Source: Planctomycetota bacterium
GTDB lineage: Bacteria > Planctomycetota > Planctomycetia > Pirellulales > Pirellulaceae
Assembly (NCBI GenBank): GCA_027622275.1
Contig: JAQBZB010000079.1
Span: 1-32,176 of the forward strand
Reading direction: 5' to 3'
DNA length: 32,176 nt
A program made the translations under genes and the position numbers. This document shows, piece after piece, positions 8,038 to 16,450 of this stretch; the first letter of the stretch is position 1; each line of letters starts with the position of its first letter. The notes under the pieces are model-generated. The model was not told where the DNA came from and did no database searches. It worked only from the letters and a program-made list of their open reading frames with translations.

Positions 8038-9147
8038 AGTCATCCGATGCGTCTGCGTCTCCCTGTGAGCAGAGGGATTGCGAATGTCAGTCTCCACATC
8101 CCACCGCAGACCATCAAGCTCCGCGATATCCTCGGCACTAAAACGCTGGTGGTCCGAGAGCGTCGTGACAATCGTGATCACCTCGCTACGACCGCTGGTT
8201 CGATAGCGGATCACACGATATTGAATGGACTCCGGTAACAAGTTCCATTGCTCGCGAGTGAAGCGAGTTGCATCGAACTTCGGTTTCGGCAGCGTGACGA
8301 TCGTGTCATCGATTCGCTTACACTCACCTTCAAACGGCGAGTTGCGAGTTCCGTTGATACAGAAAACGAGGTCGGCTCCCACGCGATTCAGTAACACGGC
8401 GTCATGAAACGATTCAAAGTTGCTGTCGCCCACGACGACGTCTCCAGCCACGAAAGCGCTATGTTTTTCACGAAACAAGGAGACTTCGCCGGTTCGCTTT
8501 CCTACCACGGGTCCTGTGTTGTAGTGTTCGATACAGCCAGTAGCCAGCGATGTCGTTGCAACAACACGCACTTGCGGAAACCCCAGCCCTTGCTGTTGAG
8601 CAGCCGGCTGCGGATAGACCTCTTGGTTCTCAGCCGTGTCGTGCGCGCGGAGCACGAGGCCATCGACAAAGGAGACATCTTTGCTTCGCCATTTCCATTG
8701 ACTGCATGTCTTGTCGCGTTGCAACTGGACGACTCGCTGTCCCAAGCAATCCATCAACTTAACAGGAAGCCTTGCCCTGGCTTTGCAGTACGCCGAGCCA
8801 TCCTCGCTCACCGGCGGCAGCCCCTGACGTTTTCGTTCGCGGTTGAATTGCGTGACGACGGTTGAGCAGGCATCGCCACGACGGAGCGCCTGAGCCACAA
8901 ACAAGCCCAGCGTCGTAGCTGGCGTGAAATCCCTGTCTCGAAAACGAAGCTCAAGTTCGTCGCATAACGCATGCACGTCTTCATCCTTAAAAAGGGATGA
9001 CCGTCGCATTTGATCGACCGTCATCAACTGCTCGATCCGCGTTCGCACTTGTTTGGGCTGAAGAGCTTTGCGAATTTCAGATCTACGATCGGCATCGACA
9101 GGAGTTCCTCGAGGTGGCAGAATCAGGCGTGGCTTGCTTGCTAGCAT
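8026..9147 (-). pseudogene. IS4-family-type transposase, 3'-truncated
   Basis: The 373-codon frame encodes a DDE transposase: an N-terminal IS4-type region (FNRERKRQGLPPVSEDGSAYCKARARLP), FVDGLVLRAHDT around the first catalytic Asp, VVVGDSNFESF with the second, and RWDVETDIR, the Y/R-x(3)-E-type region with the catalytic Glu. Homologues continue for many residues past this point; here conserved sequence stops near 8076 and a short unrelated tail reads to the stop. The missing end abuts the 3' end of the transposase remnant on the other strand, so the element is composite and probably immobile. Confidence 0.75.
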
Positions 9148-9228
9148 TGGGGTTTCTGTTAACGATGAACCACCATGCAGCGAGGCGGCCGTTTAATGCT
9201 AGGCCAAAAGTTTTGTCACACCAAAATC

Positions 9229-9266
9229 CTTAAGTCCACGCCATTCGAGACAAGCCCGTTGGGGAC
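9229..9266. repeat. 38-bp dispersed repeat, copy 2
   Basis: Same segment as 32-69 with one mismatch. It lies about 80 bases upstream of the IS4-type transposase start, where a terminal region of that element would be expected. The rest of 9148-9413 contains no gene. Confidence 0.55.
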
Positions 9267-9413
9267 CAACGCGTTCACTTCAACGTTGATCTCGTTCACC
9301 ATGAGCAGATTATCAACCGCTCAGCGGCCGCTCAATGCGTGCTTTCGTCAGCGGCCTCGGGTAGCTATCCTAGTGATCCCGCGTCAACTAGAGTTCTCAT
9401 GCCTGAGGTAATG

Positions 9414-9659
9414 ATGGATACACACAACTCGCGAATTGGCCTGGTGCTGTTCGTGGTTTATCTGCTCCTTTACGGTGGCTTTGTCTTCTTGAACGCCTTC
9501 GCGGCGGAGGTCATGTCGACGACTCCGATTGCCGGTGTGAACCTCGCCATTCTTTACGGCTTCGGGCTGATCGTCGCGGCGCTAGTGTTGGCGCTGGTCT
9601 ACGGCTTTCTCTGCAAGCCGACCGATGACGAGACTGCGGCGCGGGGAGACAAGAAATGA
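9414..9659 (+). CDS. DUF485 small membrane protein
   Basis: An 81-residue protein with two membrane helices (~10-30 and ~45-68) joined by a short loop containing N-A-F-A-A-E, the layout of DUF485 proteins encoded directly before acetate/solute permeases of the ActP type. The ATG at 9414 is preferred over 9411 and earlier codons because GAGG at 9405-9408 is five bases from it. The stop overlaps the start of the symporter by 4 bp (ATGA), so the pair is translationally coupled. Confidence 0.85.
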   Translation: MDTHNSRIGLVLFVVYLLLYGGFVFLNAFAAEVMSTTPIAGVNLAILYGFGLIVAALVLALVYGFLCKPTDDETAARGDKK

Positions 9660-11566
9660 TTCACGAAGCTTCCTACGTGGCGATCGCGGCCTTTTTCGCC
9701 TTCGTCGCGGTCACGCTCGGCATCAGTTTTTATCTAGGCGGCAAAGCCAAGTCGTCGCAGGGCTACTTCGCCGCCCACGGCCAGATCCCTTGGTTCGTCA
9801 ACGGCATCGCCTTCGCCGGCGATTACCTTTCGGCCGCGTCGTTCCTTGGCATCTGCGGCATGATCGCGTTCTATGGCTACGATGGGTTCTTGTACTCGAT
9901 CGGGTATCTCGCCGGTTGGATCGTCGCGTTGTTCGTGGTCGCCGAGCCGATGAAGCGACTGGGCAAGTTCACCTTCGCCGATGCACTCGATGCCAAGTTC
10001 AATTCGCCCGGCATCAAACTGGCGGCCGGCATCAGCACGCTCGCCGTGAGCGTCTTCTACTTGATTCCGCAAATGGTTGGCGCGGGTGTCCTTGTGCAAC
10101 CGCTCTTGAATTTTCCACATTGGGTGGGAGTCGTGATTGTAGGTGCGACAGTGATCGTCATCGTTGTCACGGCCGGCATGGTATCGACGACCTGGGTCCA
10201 GTTTCTCAAAGGCTCGCTGCTCGTGCTGTTCAGTGCCATCTTGACCGTGATGATCTGGGCGCGCGGCTTCGAGACGAAAGAGGGCGGCATTGATGGCCAC
10301 GTCTTCCGCACGCTCACTTTCGACGCCGATATTCCTCAAAACGAATGGCCGTTACCGCCTGATCTGGCAGGCGCATCCATGCGCCCGCTCACTGGCACTG
10401 CCAGCCAACGGACCTTCATCGCGATCGGTAACTCGATGTGGAGTGTCGAGGCGGTGCCGGGAAAGGTGATTCTGCACGAAGCTCAGACGGTGCAGAAGTT
10501 GGCCGACGGCACCCTGTTGGTCAACGGCGAGCCGCTGGGAACCAAGAAGGGCGATCCTGAACTGCATCCGGTTGGTTATGTCAGTAAGTTGCCCGGCGGT
10601 GAACAAAAAACTGGTCCGCTCGGCCCGCTGTCGTTCTTCAGCACGCTGCAAGAGAGCGAAGTCGTCTTATGGGGCAAGGACACGGTTCATGGCGAGGATG
10701 GCGAGCCCGTGACCGTCTACTTTCAAAAGCCAACACCGGGCAGCCAGGTCCTTCGTCCCGGCGAGCATCCGAGCTTCAAAGGCATTCGCAGCGGCAAGCT
10801 GCTCGACAAACTGAACTTTCTCTCACTGATGTTGGCGCTCTTCTGTGGTACCGCGTCGTTGCCCCACATTCTCATTCGCTACTACACCGTGAAAGACGAG
10901 TCGGCCGCCCGCAAGAGCACGATCGTCGGCATCGCCAGCATCGGCTTCTTCTATGTCCTGACGCTGTACATGGGGCTTGGTGCGATGACCAGCGGATCGA
11001 TGGATCTCACGGACAGCAACATGGCGGCCCCGCTGCTGGCGAAGAGCATGAACGAATGGCTGTTCGCCGCCATTTCGGCGATTGCCTTCACGACGGTGCT
11101 GGGAACGGTCAGCGGTCTGATTCTGGCTTCCGCCGGAGCGGTGACGCACGACCTGATGGCCAGCTACCTAAAGATTGAGATGAGCGATCACGAGAAGGTG
11201 CGCGTCGCGAAGATCACCTCCGTCATCGTAGGCGTGATCGCGGTCGTGCTTGGCATTCAATTCAAGAACCTCAACGTCAGCTATCTCGTCGGTTGGGCGT
11301 TCAGCGTTGCCGCGTCGGCGAATTTGCCGTCGCTCGCGATGATCCTGTTTTGGAAAGGCGTCACGCGACAGGGCGTGATCACAGCGGTGTTGGTTGGCAT
11401 GATCAGTTCGCTGGGTTGGATACTGTTGAGCGCCGATACGTTTACCGGCGTCTACGGCCTGTCTGCCGATCAGGCGCTCGTGCCGTTCAGCCAGCCCGGT
11501 ATCGTCACGATCCCACTCGGCTTCCTGACTTTGGTTGTCGTTTCGCTGATGACACGGAAAAAGTAG
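9656..11566 (+). CDS. Sodium/solute symporter, ActP-like, with enlarged loop
   Basis: A 636-residue transporter of the solute:sodium symporter family, closest by eye to acetate/pyruvate permeases. Evidence: GDYLSAASFLGICGMIAFYGYDGFLY near residue 60, the family's sodium-site region; FADALDAKFNS; GTASLPHILIRYYTV near 395; and multiple hydrophobic helices throughout. It is longer than typical ActP (~550 residues) because residues ~203-380, between two membrane helices, hold a hydrophilic region with beta-rich sequence (IAIGNSMWSVEAVPGKVILHEA and similar) far larger than the usual loop. DUF485 upstream supports an ActP-type carboxylate uptake role; the actual substrate is unknown. Confidence 0.88.
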   Translation: MIHEASYVAIAAFFAFVAVTLGISFYLGGKAKSSQGYFAAHGQIPWFVNGIAFAGDYLSAASFLGICGMIAFYGYDGFLYSIGYLAGWIVALFVVAEPMKRLGKFTFADALDAKFNSPGIKLAAGISTLAVSVFYLIPQMVGAGVLVQPLLNFPHWVGVVIVGATVIVIVVTAGMVSTTWVQFLKGSLLVLFSAILTVMIWARGFETKEGGIDGHVFRTLTFDADIPQNEWPLPPDLAGASMRPLTGTASQRTFIAIGNSMWSVEAVPGKVILHEAQTVQKLADGTLLVNGEPLGTKKGDPELHPVGYVSKLPGGEQKTGPLGPLSFFSTLQESEVVLWGKDTVHGEDGEPVTVYFQKPTPGSQVLRPGEHPSFKGIRSGKLLDKLNFLSLMLALFCGTASLPHILIRYYTVKDESAARKSTIVGIASIGFFYVLTLYMGLGAMTSGSMDLTDSNMAAPLLAKSMNEWLFAAISAIAFTTVLGTVSGLILASAGAVTHDLMASYLKIEMSDHEKVRVAKITSVIVGVIAVVLGIQFKNLNVSYLVGWAFSVAASANLPSLAMILFWKGVTRQGVITAVLVGMISSLGWILLSADTFTGVYGLSADQALVPFSQPGIVTIPLGFLTLVVVSLMTRKK

Positions 11567-11585
11567 AGTGGGCTGTGCCCACCTG

Positions 11586-11640
11586 CGTGGCCTTTCGCTC
11601 CGCGAAAGGAATGATTCTGTTCGCGGAGCGAACAGCCACG
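11586..11640. repeat. Compound palindromic repeat (REP-like)
   Basis: An outer stem (11586-11591 with 11635-11640) encloses two hairpins: 11591-11598/11602-11609 and 11618-11624/11628-11634, whose loop sides are themselves complementary (CTCCGCG and CGCGGAG). The preceding GTGGGCTGTGCCCAC (11568-11582) is another small palindrome, with an imperfect counterpart after the DUF456 gene at 6641-6655. It may end transcription of the symporter operon, but there is no T run. Confidence 0.6.
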
Positions 11641-11678
11641 TAACAGTTGCGGCTCCGCTGCCCTCTGAGAATCTCATC

Positions 11679-12526
11679 ATGTTCGATGCGGATCAGCACC
11701 AACTGCTCGACTTCGGTGCCGGGCGGAAGTTGGAGCGGTTTGGGAAGTACGTGCTCGACCGCTACTGGCCGTCCGCGGACGATGCTCTCAAGTCGGACGC
11801 CGCCGCCTGGAAGACGGCTGACGCGCGCTACGAGCGGACGCAGGCAGACGAAGGACAGTGGCCGCCGGCGCGTTACCCTCAACGTGGACGATCAAGCACG
11901 GCGAACTTGTATTCGAGTTGCAGCCAACGCCGTTCGGCCATGTTGGCGTGTTTCCCGAGCAAGCGGCGAACTGGGACTGGATCGCCAAGCAAGTGGCGCG
12001 CGAGTCGCGGCCACTTCGCGTGTTAAATCTATTTGCCTACACCGGCGGCAGCACGTTGGCAGCGGCGGCGGCCGGCGCGGAAGTCGTCCACGTCGATTCA
12101 GCTAAGAACACCGTGGCTTGGGCTCGACGCAACGCCGAGTTGTCGGGTTTGAGCGAGAAGCCAATCCGCTGGATCGCCGAAGACGCGAAGAAATTCGCCG
12201 CGCGGGAACTGCGACGCGGCAACCGCTATGATGCGGTGATTCTCGATCCGCCGAGCTACGGTCACGGCGCGAAAGGCGAAACGTGGAAGATCACTCGCGA
12301 TTTGCATCCGCTGCTCACTACCTGTGCCAAGCTGACGGAAGGCCACCGTGCGTTTATGCTGTTGACTTGCCATTCGCCCGGTTTCGAGTCGCCCGAAGTC
12401 GAAGCCATCCTCGCCGACGCCGTGTTCGGAACGTGCCAAGCCGGTGCGACCGCGCGGCCGTTAACTCTTACATGTATCGACGGCCGACAATTACCCAGCG
12501 GCGTCGTTGCCCGCTGGCCCAACTGA
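11679..12526 (+). pseudogene. Class I SAM-dependent rRNA methyltransferase (RlmI-like), frame-disrupted
   Basis: The gene starts in one frame at the ATG at 11679 (MFDADQHQLLDFGAGRKLER) and continues as a conserved N-terminal region to about residue 58. The rest is in another frame, open from before 11858 to 12526: STWTIKHGELVFELQPTPFG, HVGVFPEQAANWDWI, the SAM motif NLFAYTGGSTLAAAAAGAEV, and the catalytic DPPSYG. Conserved sequence changes frame near 11845-11865, in GC-rich GCCGCCGGCGCG. Either a real indel inactivates it, the assembly has an error, or only the 222-residue 3' frame (GTG at 11858) is translated. The intact family methylates a base in 23S rRNA. The next gene is also an RNA methyltransferase. 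Confidence 0.7.
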
Positions 12527-12543
12527 TCTGATTACGAATGAGG

Positions 12544-12621
12544 GTAGGCCGGAACAAGGCTTTGCGCAGTTCCGGCATCCGCCCACCAATTGCCGGAACT
12601 GCGAAGCTTGTTCCGGCCTAC
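12544..12621. repeat. Long inverted repeat (REP-like hairpin)
   Basis: Left arm 12544-12577 and right arm 12591-12621 are nearly perfect reverse complements (three extra bases in the left arm), with a 13-base loop. It ends eight bases before the ATG of the SpoU methyltransferase, so in RNA it would sequester the ribosome-binding region or act as an upstream terminator. Confidence 0.75.
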
Positions 12622-12628
12622 GAAGATC

Positions 12629-13432
12629 ATGACCGAACCAATCACCAGCCGCCACAATCCGCGAATCAAACTGGCCGCGAAGCTGCGCGACCGGCGCGGC
12701 CGTCACGAGCAGCAACGCATCATCATCGACGGACTTCGCGAGATTGGACGAGCACTCGACGCGGGCGTCGAGTTCATCGAAGCGTTCGTCTGCGAATCGA
12801 TCGTGACGAACGACGGCCAAGCGCTGCAACGACGACTGGCGGAATCTGGATGCGAGATCGTGCTCGTCAATCAATCCGTGCTCGAAAAGATCGCATTTGG
12901 CGATCGGTCTGATGGAATCGTTGCCATTGCAAAGCCTCCGCGCGCCGACCTCAACGGCCTGACGATCGAAGCTGAAATGTTGGTCGCTGTGCTGGAGAAC
13001 GTCGAAAAGCCCGGCAACGTCGGAGCCGTCCTCCGCAGCGCCGACGCGGCGGGCGTTTCGGCCGTGATCGTCGCGGACGCGGGGACCGATCTCTACAATC
13101 CCAACTCGATCCGCGCGAGCGCCGGCACCATCTTTTCGATGCCGCTGGTCGCGTGTTCGGGGGATGAGGCGTTATCTTGGCTGCGGCAACACGCCTTCCA
13201 AATCGTCACCACGCGAGTCGACGGTGCCGTCGATTACACCACGGTCAACTACTCCGGTCGTTCCGCCGTCGTGCTGGGGAGCGAAGCCGAAGGTCTCTCC
13301 AGCATCTGGCAAGGTGAAGACGTCCCTTCCGTCCAGCTGCCCATGCGCGGCATCGGCGACAGTCTGAACGTGTCCGTGACGGCGGCAGTCTTGTTCTACG
13401 AAGCCTTGCGCCAGCGTCCTACAAGATCGTAA
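12629..13432 (+). CDS. TrmH/SpoU-family RNA methyltransferase
   Basis: A 267-residue SPOUT-class enzyme that 2'-O-methylates RNA ribose using SAM. The N-terminal ~95 residues are a substrate-binding domain (SRHNPRIKLAAKLRDRRGR). The SPOUT domain shows motif 1 (VLENVEKPGNVGAVLRSADA), NPNSIRASAGTIF, motif 2 (AVVLGSEAEGLS) and motif 3 (VQLPMRGIGDSLNVSVTAAV), which together form the trefoil knot. The ATG at 12629 is chosen because the TrmH-type N-terminus starts there; the frame is open upstream into the palindrome. Target nucleotide (23S rRNA or tRNA) cannot be told. Confidence 0.9.
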   Translation: MTEPITSRHNPRIKLAAKLRDRRGRHEQQRIIIDGLREIGRALDAGVEFIEAFVCESIVTNDGQALQRRLAESGCEIVLVNQSVLEKIAFGDRSDGIVAIAKPPRADLNGLTIEAEMLVAVLENVEKPGNVGAVLRSADAAGVSAVIVADAGTDLYNPNSIRASAGTIFSMPLVACSGDEALSWLRQHAFQIVTTRVDGAVDYTTVNYSGRSAVVLGSEAEGLSSIWQGEDVPSVQLPMRGIGDSLNVSVTAAVLFYEALRQRPTRS

Positions 13433-13450
13433 CGGCGAACGTAGATACCG

Positions 13451-14833
13451 TTACGCAAACAGTTCCCGAATCGGCTCGCCGTGCGGAAGCACCGAGATGG
13501 GGCGGCCCGCGGAAGTGAGGTACTGCTTGCGGATGTCGACGCCGAGATGGTCGTAAATCGTCGCCAACACATCTTGCGGCGTCTTGGGGTTGTCCTTGGG
13601 AAAAGCTCCCTTGGCGTCGGACGAGCCGACGATGCGGCCGCCTTGGACCTTGCCGCCAGCGATGGCGGCGCTGAAGACGTTGGGATAGTGATCGCGTCCG
13701 GCGTCTTTGTTCACGCGCGGCGTACGACCGAACTCGCCCCACGCGACAACCATCGTCGACTCCATCAGGCCACGCTGCTCTAAGTCTTCGACGAGCGCTG
13801 AGTACGCCTTGTCGAACCGCGGCAGGAAGCCGCGACGCAACGAATTGAATCCTTGCACGTGCGTGTCCCACCAGCGAAGATCGACGGTCACCAGCCGGAC
13901 GCCCGCTTCGACCAATCGTCGGGCGAGCAGCATCCGCTGACTCCACGCGGGAGCGCCGCAGCGGTTCGACGCGCCTGGGTCGAAGGCCGGCATGAAGCCA
14001 TATCGCTCGCGAAGATCTTGCGGCTCGCTATCGAGATCGAAGGCGTGTTTCGCGGCGGGCGAACGAAGAATGTCCCACGCCTTCTGGCCAAAGCGGTCGA
14101 GCGCATCCATCTGGCCGCTTTGATCGGCGGCCGCTTGCAAGCGATCGAAACCGGTGAGCAACTCGCGGCGGCTGCCGAGTCGATCAACCGACAGGCCGGA
14201 AGCAATCTCGAAGTTCGGCAGAGTGAAAGGGCCGGTGTTCGCCGGATCGGCTCCGGTCTCGAACGGTTTGTAAGCGACGCCCAAGTAAGCCGAATCGGTT
14301 CCCGGGGCCTGCCGCGGGATCATGACGTAGGCCGGCAACTCGGGATTCAGATGGCCGAGCTGCTCGGCGGTGATCGAGCCGCAACTGGGCATGATGTTCT
14401 GATCCGGCGCTGGCCCAGGCGGATAGCCGGTGAAGCAAATCTGATCTCCGGCCGAATGCCCCGCGTTGTCGTGGTACAAGCTGCGAATGATCGACCACTT
14501 GTCCATCACACGGCCGCACATCGGCAGCATGTCCGTCAATTGAATGCCGGGCACGTTCGTGTCGCTGATGCCGAACTCGCCGCGATAGTCGATCGGTGCA
14601 TCGGGCTTGGGGTCCCACATATCGATGTGGCTGGGCCCACCGCGCATCCACAGGATGATGACTGAGTTGACGGCTTTGCCTGCAACCGGAGCGGCAACCG
14701 CCTCGCCACGCAAGAGATCGGCAAGCGACAGCCCAGCCGCGCCGAGAACGCCAGCCCGCACAAAGCCACGTCGGCTGATTGGCTGGCGACGGAACTCGGA
14801 ACACGTTCGATTTCGATCCCACTGGTCAGTCAT
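13451..14833 (-). CDS. DUF1501 protein with Tat signal
   Basis: A 460-residue protein with a twin-arginine export signal (SRRGFV at 20-25, then a hydrophobic AGVLGAAGLSLADLL). The DUF1501 body has alkaline-phosphatase-superfamily-like features: SVIILWMRGGPSHIDMWDPKPD, DNAGHSAGDQICFTG, and VVAWGEFGRTPRVNKDAGRDH near the C-terminus. DUF1501 genes in planctomycetes usually stand next to a DUF1549/DUF1553 cytochrome-type gene, which is absent here. Enzymatic activity is not established for the family. GGAG is about 8 bases before the ATG. It converges with the SpoU gene, 18 bases between stops. Confidence 0.92.
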   Translation of the reverse strand: MTDQWDRNRTCSEFRRQPISRRGFVRAGVLGAAGLSLADLLRGEAVAAPVAGKAVNSVIILWMRGGPSHIDMWDPKPDAPIDYRGEFGISDTNVPGIQLTDMLPMCGRVMDKWSIIRSLYHDNAGHSAGDQICFTGYPPGPAPDQNIMPSCGSITAEQLGHLNPELPAYVMIPRQAPGTDSAYLGVAYKPFETGADPANTGPFTLPNFEIASGLSVDRLGSRRELLTGFDRLQAAADQSGQMDALDRFGQKAWDILRSPAAKHAFDLDSEPQDLRERYGFMPAFDPGASNRCGAPAWSQRMLLARRLVEAGVRLVTVDLRWWDTHVQGFNSLRRGFLPRFDKAYSALVEDLEQRGLMESTMVVAWGEFGRTPRVNKDAGRDHYPNVFSAAIAGGKVQGGRIVGSSDAKGAFPKDNPKTPQDVLATIYDHLGVDIRKQYLTSAGRPISVLPHGEPIRELFA

Positions 14834-15148
14834 ACTAAAGACTCCGATGGACGACAGGTCAGATACATCAACAATGCTTTATATATCGGCTGACGTCCAA
14901 CAGCAAGGTAAACGCCGCTGCTCCGATCCGCCGGAACTGACGACAAACTGTTTGCGGGCCGCCGGTTACGTATGCAAGCGGCACGTCGATCGCCACGAAT
15001 AGGTCGGGCGAGGAACAAAAGGCAGAAGCTTGCTTCTTCATGCTGACGATGCTTGTCGTAGAATAAGAGGACGTGTTGAGGTCATTCGGGGGCGCAGCTG
15101 ATGCTCGCTTGGCAATTCAGCCTGCCGACATCGACGGAGTAAGAACAG
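14834..15148. other. Divergent intergenic region, no gene seen
   Basis: 315 bases between the divergent DUF1501 and FmdB-like genes. No convincing ORF, tRNA or array. It contains a small palindrome, AGAAGCTTGCTTCT, near 15026, and must hold promoters for both neighbours, but none is clear by eye. Confidence 0.5.
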
Positions 15149-15442
15149 ATGCCAACTTATGTGTACGAAGTTCTCGACGCCGACGGAAATGCTGGCGAAC
15201 GGTTCGAGGTCGTGCAGCGGATGTCCGACGAACCGCTGGCCACCCATCCCGAAACCGGGCAGCCGGTGCGACGTATCTTTGTGCCGTTCCATGTTGCCGG
15301 CAAGCACGCACCGATGAAGACGGATCGCAATTTGGCGGACGACAAGAAGCTCGAACGCTTGGGCTTTACGAAGTACGTCAAATCGGGGGATGGAACCTAC
15401 GACAAGGTGCTGGGCGAAGGGCCAAAGTCGATCAAGAAATGA
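15149..15442 (+). CDS. FmdB-like small protein lacking zinc-ribbon cysteines
   Basis: A 97-residue protein beginning MPTYVYEV, as FmdB-type zinc ribbons begin MPTYxYxC, with FEVVQRMSDEPL and PVRRIF in the places where that family has FE..Q.. and ..P....G. Unlike canonical members it has no cysteine, so it cannot form the zinc ribbon. The C-terminal half (NLADDKKLERLGFTKYVKSG, YDKVLGEGP) is basic and includes the G-F-x-K-Y segment. GGAG lies 9 bases before the ATG. Function is unknown. Confidence 0.75.
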   Translation: MPTYVYEVLDADGNAGERFEVVQRMSDEPLATHPETGQPVRRIFVPFHVAGKHAPMKTDRNLADDKKLERLGFTKYVKSGDGTYDKVLGEGPKSIKK

Positions 15443-15583
15443 ATCGATGGATAACAGAAGCCAGCGAATCTCGCTGCTACCGGGGCTAGCATCGACAATT
15501 ACTACGTCGCTGCCTCAAGTCTGTGCCAGCAATCTTCCGACGATAAACGACGTGCCTGTACGCCTGCCCGCAAGGAAGTTGTG

Positions 15584-16351
15584 ATGCTAGATCGAGCCAT
15601 CACGGATTACGTCGCCGCCGCCCCACGCCGTGTAAAGAACATCCCTGATCCGATCAGTGAGCGCGAACTGCGTTTTCTTGCCTTGCTGGGCGCTTTCCCG
15701 CTCGCGGAAGGCGAGATTCTTTCGATCGGTTGCGGCTTGGGACGATCGACGATCATCTTGGCCGAGACGGCACGGTTGGCGGGCGACACGCGAGTTAGTG
15801 CGATCGATCCGCTGGAAACGAAATTCTATCTAACGCGACCCGAAACGATTGAAGCCAATCTGCGAGACGCTCACGTTGACGATATCGTCGACTTTCATCA
15901 GGTCTTTCCCGAAGAGATCAGCGACATCTGGGACCGGCCGCTACGATTGCTGTGGTTTGGTGCCGAGCATTCGCCGGAAGGTGCCGAAGCCGACTTCGAC
16001 GAGTATTCGGAGCACTTGACGGACGGAGGCATTGTCGCGTTTCACAATGCGGTGAAACGGCGTGATGGAGGCCTGGTCGTGTTTACGGAAAACGTCTTGC
16101 TCGACGAGCACTTTGGTGCCGCGGGGGTCTGTGGAACGATCGCCTGGGCCAGGTATCATGCCGATCCCGCTCGAGCGCGCAAGTTCCACGATCAAAAGGC
16201 GCGGCTCTACCAAAGGCTGACTCCGTTGATCCCATTCGTCGCGCCAGACCGCAAGCCGTCGTGGTGGTCGCGGTTGTCGTTCAAGCTGTACGAGAGACGC
16301 ATTCCGCAGCAGGACGTCGAGCCGGAATCGTGGCTCCGCAGCGTCGCCTAA
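15584..16351 (+). CDS. Class I SAM-dependent methyltransferase-like protein
   Basis: A 255-residue Rossmann-fold protein. Motif I is EILSIGCGLGRSTIILAE (residues ~46-63), acidic motif II is VSAIDPLE, and later LRLLWFGAEHSPEGAEADF and LTDGGIVAFHNA follow the pattern of Methyltransf_24-like O-methyltransferases, often linked to glycan modification. ATG 15584 is preferred over GTG 15581 because AAGGAAG at 15572-15578 is then 5 bases away. Substrate unknown. It stands alone between short intergenic gaps. Confidence 0.75.
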   Translation: MLDRAITDYVAAAPRRVKNIPDPISERELRFLALLGAFPLAEGEILSIGCGLGRSTIILAETARLAGDTRVSAIDPLETKFYLTRPETIEANLRDAHVDDIVDFHQVFPEEISDIWDRPLRLLWFGAEHSPEGAEADFDEYSEHLTDGGIVAFHNAVKRRDGGLVVFTENVLLDEHFGAAGVCGTIAWARYHADPARARKFHDQKARLYQRLTPLIPFVAPDRKPSWWSRLSFKLYERRIPQQDVEPESWLRSVA

Positions 16352-16450
16352 GCTCCTCGGCGGCATCCGGCAAAGTTTCTTGGTTTCGTCGCGTTGCTCC
16401 AATTACAATGGAGCGAGTTGAAACAGCGGCAACACTTGAGGGACTTGGCG

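Noticed and set aside
13853-14665. 270-codon + strand open frame
   Set aside because: Antisense to the DUF1501 gene.
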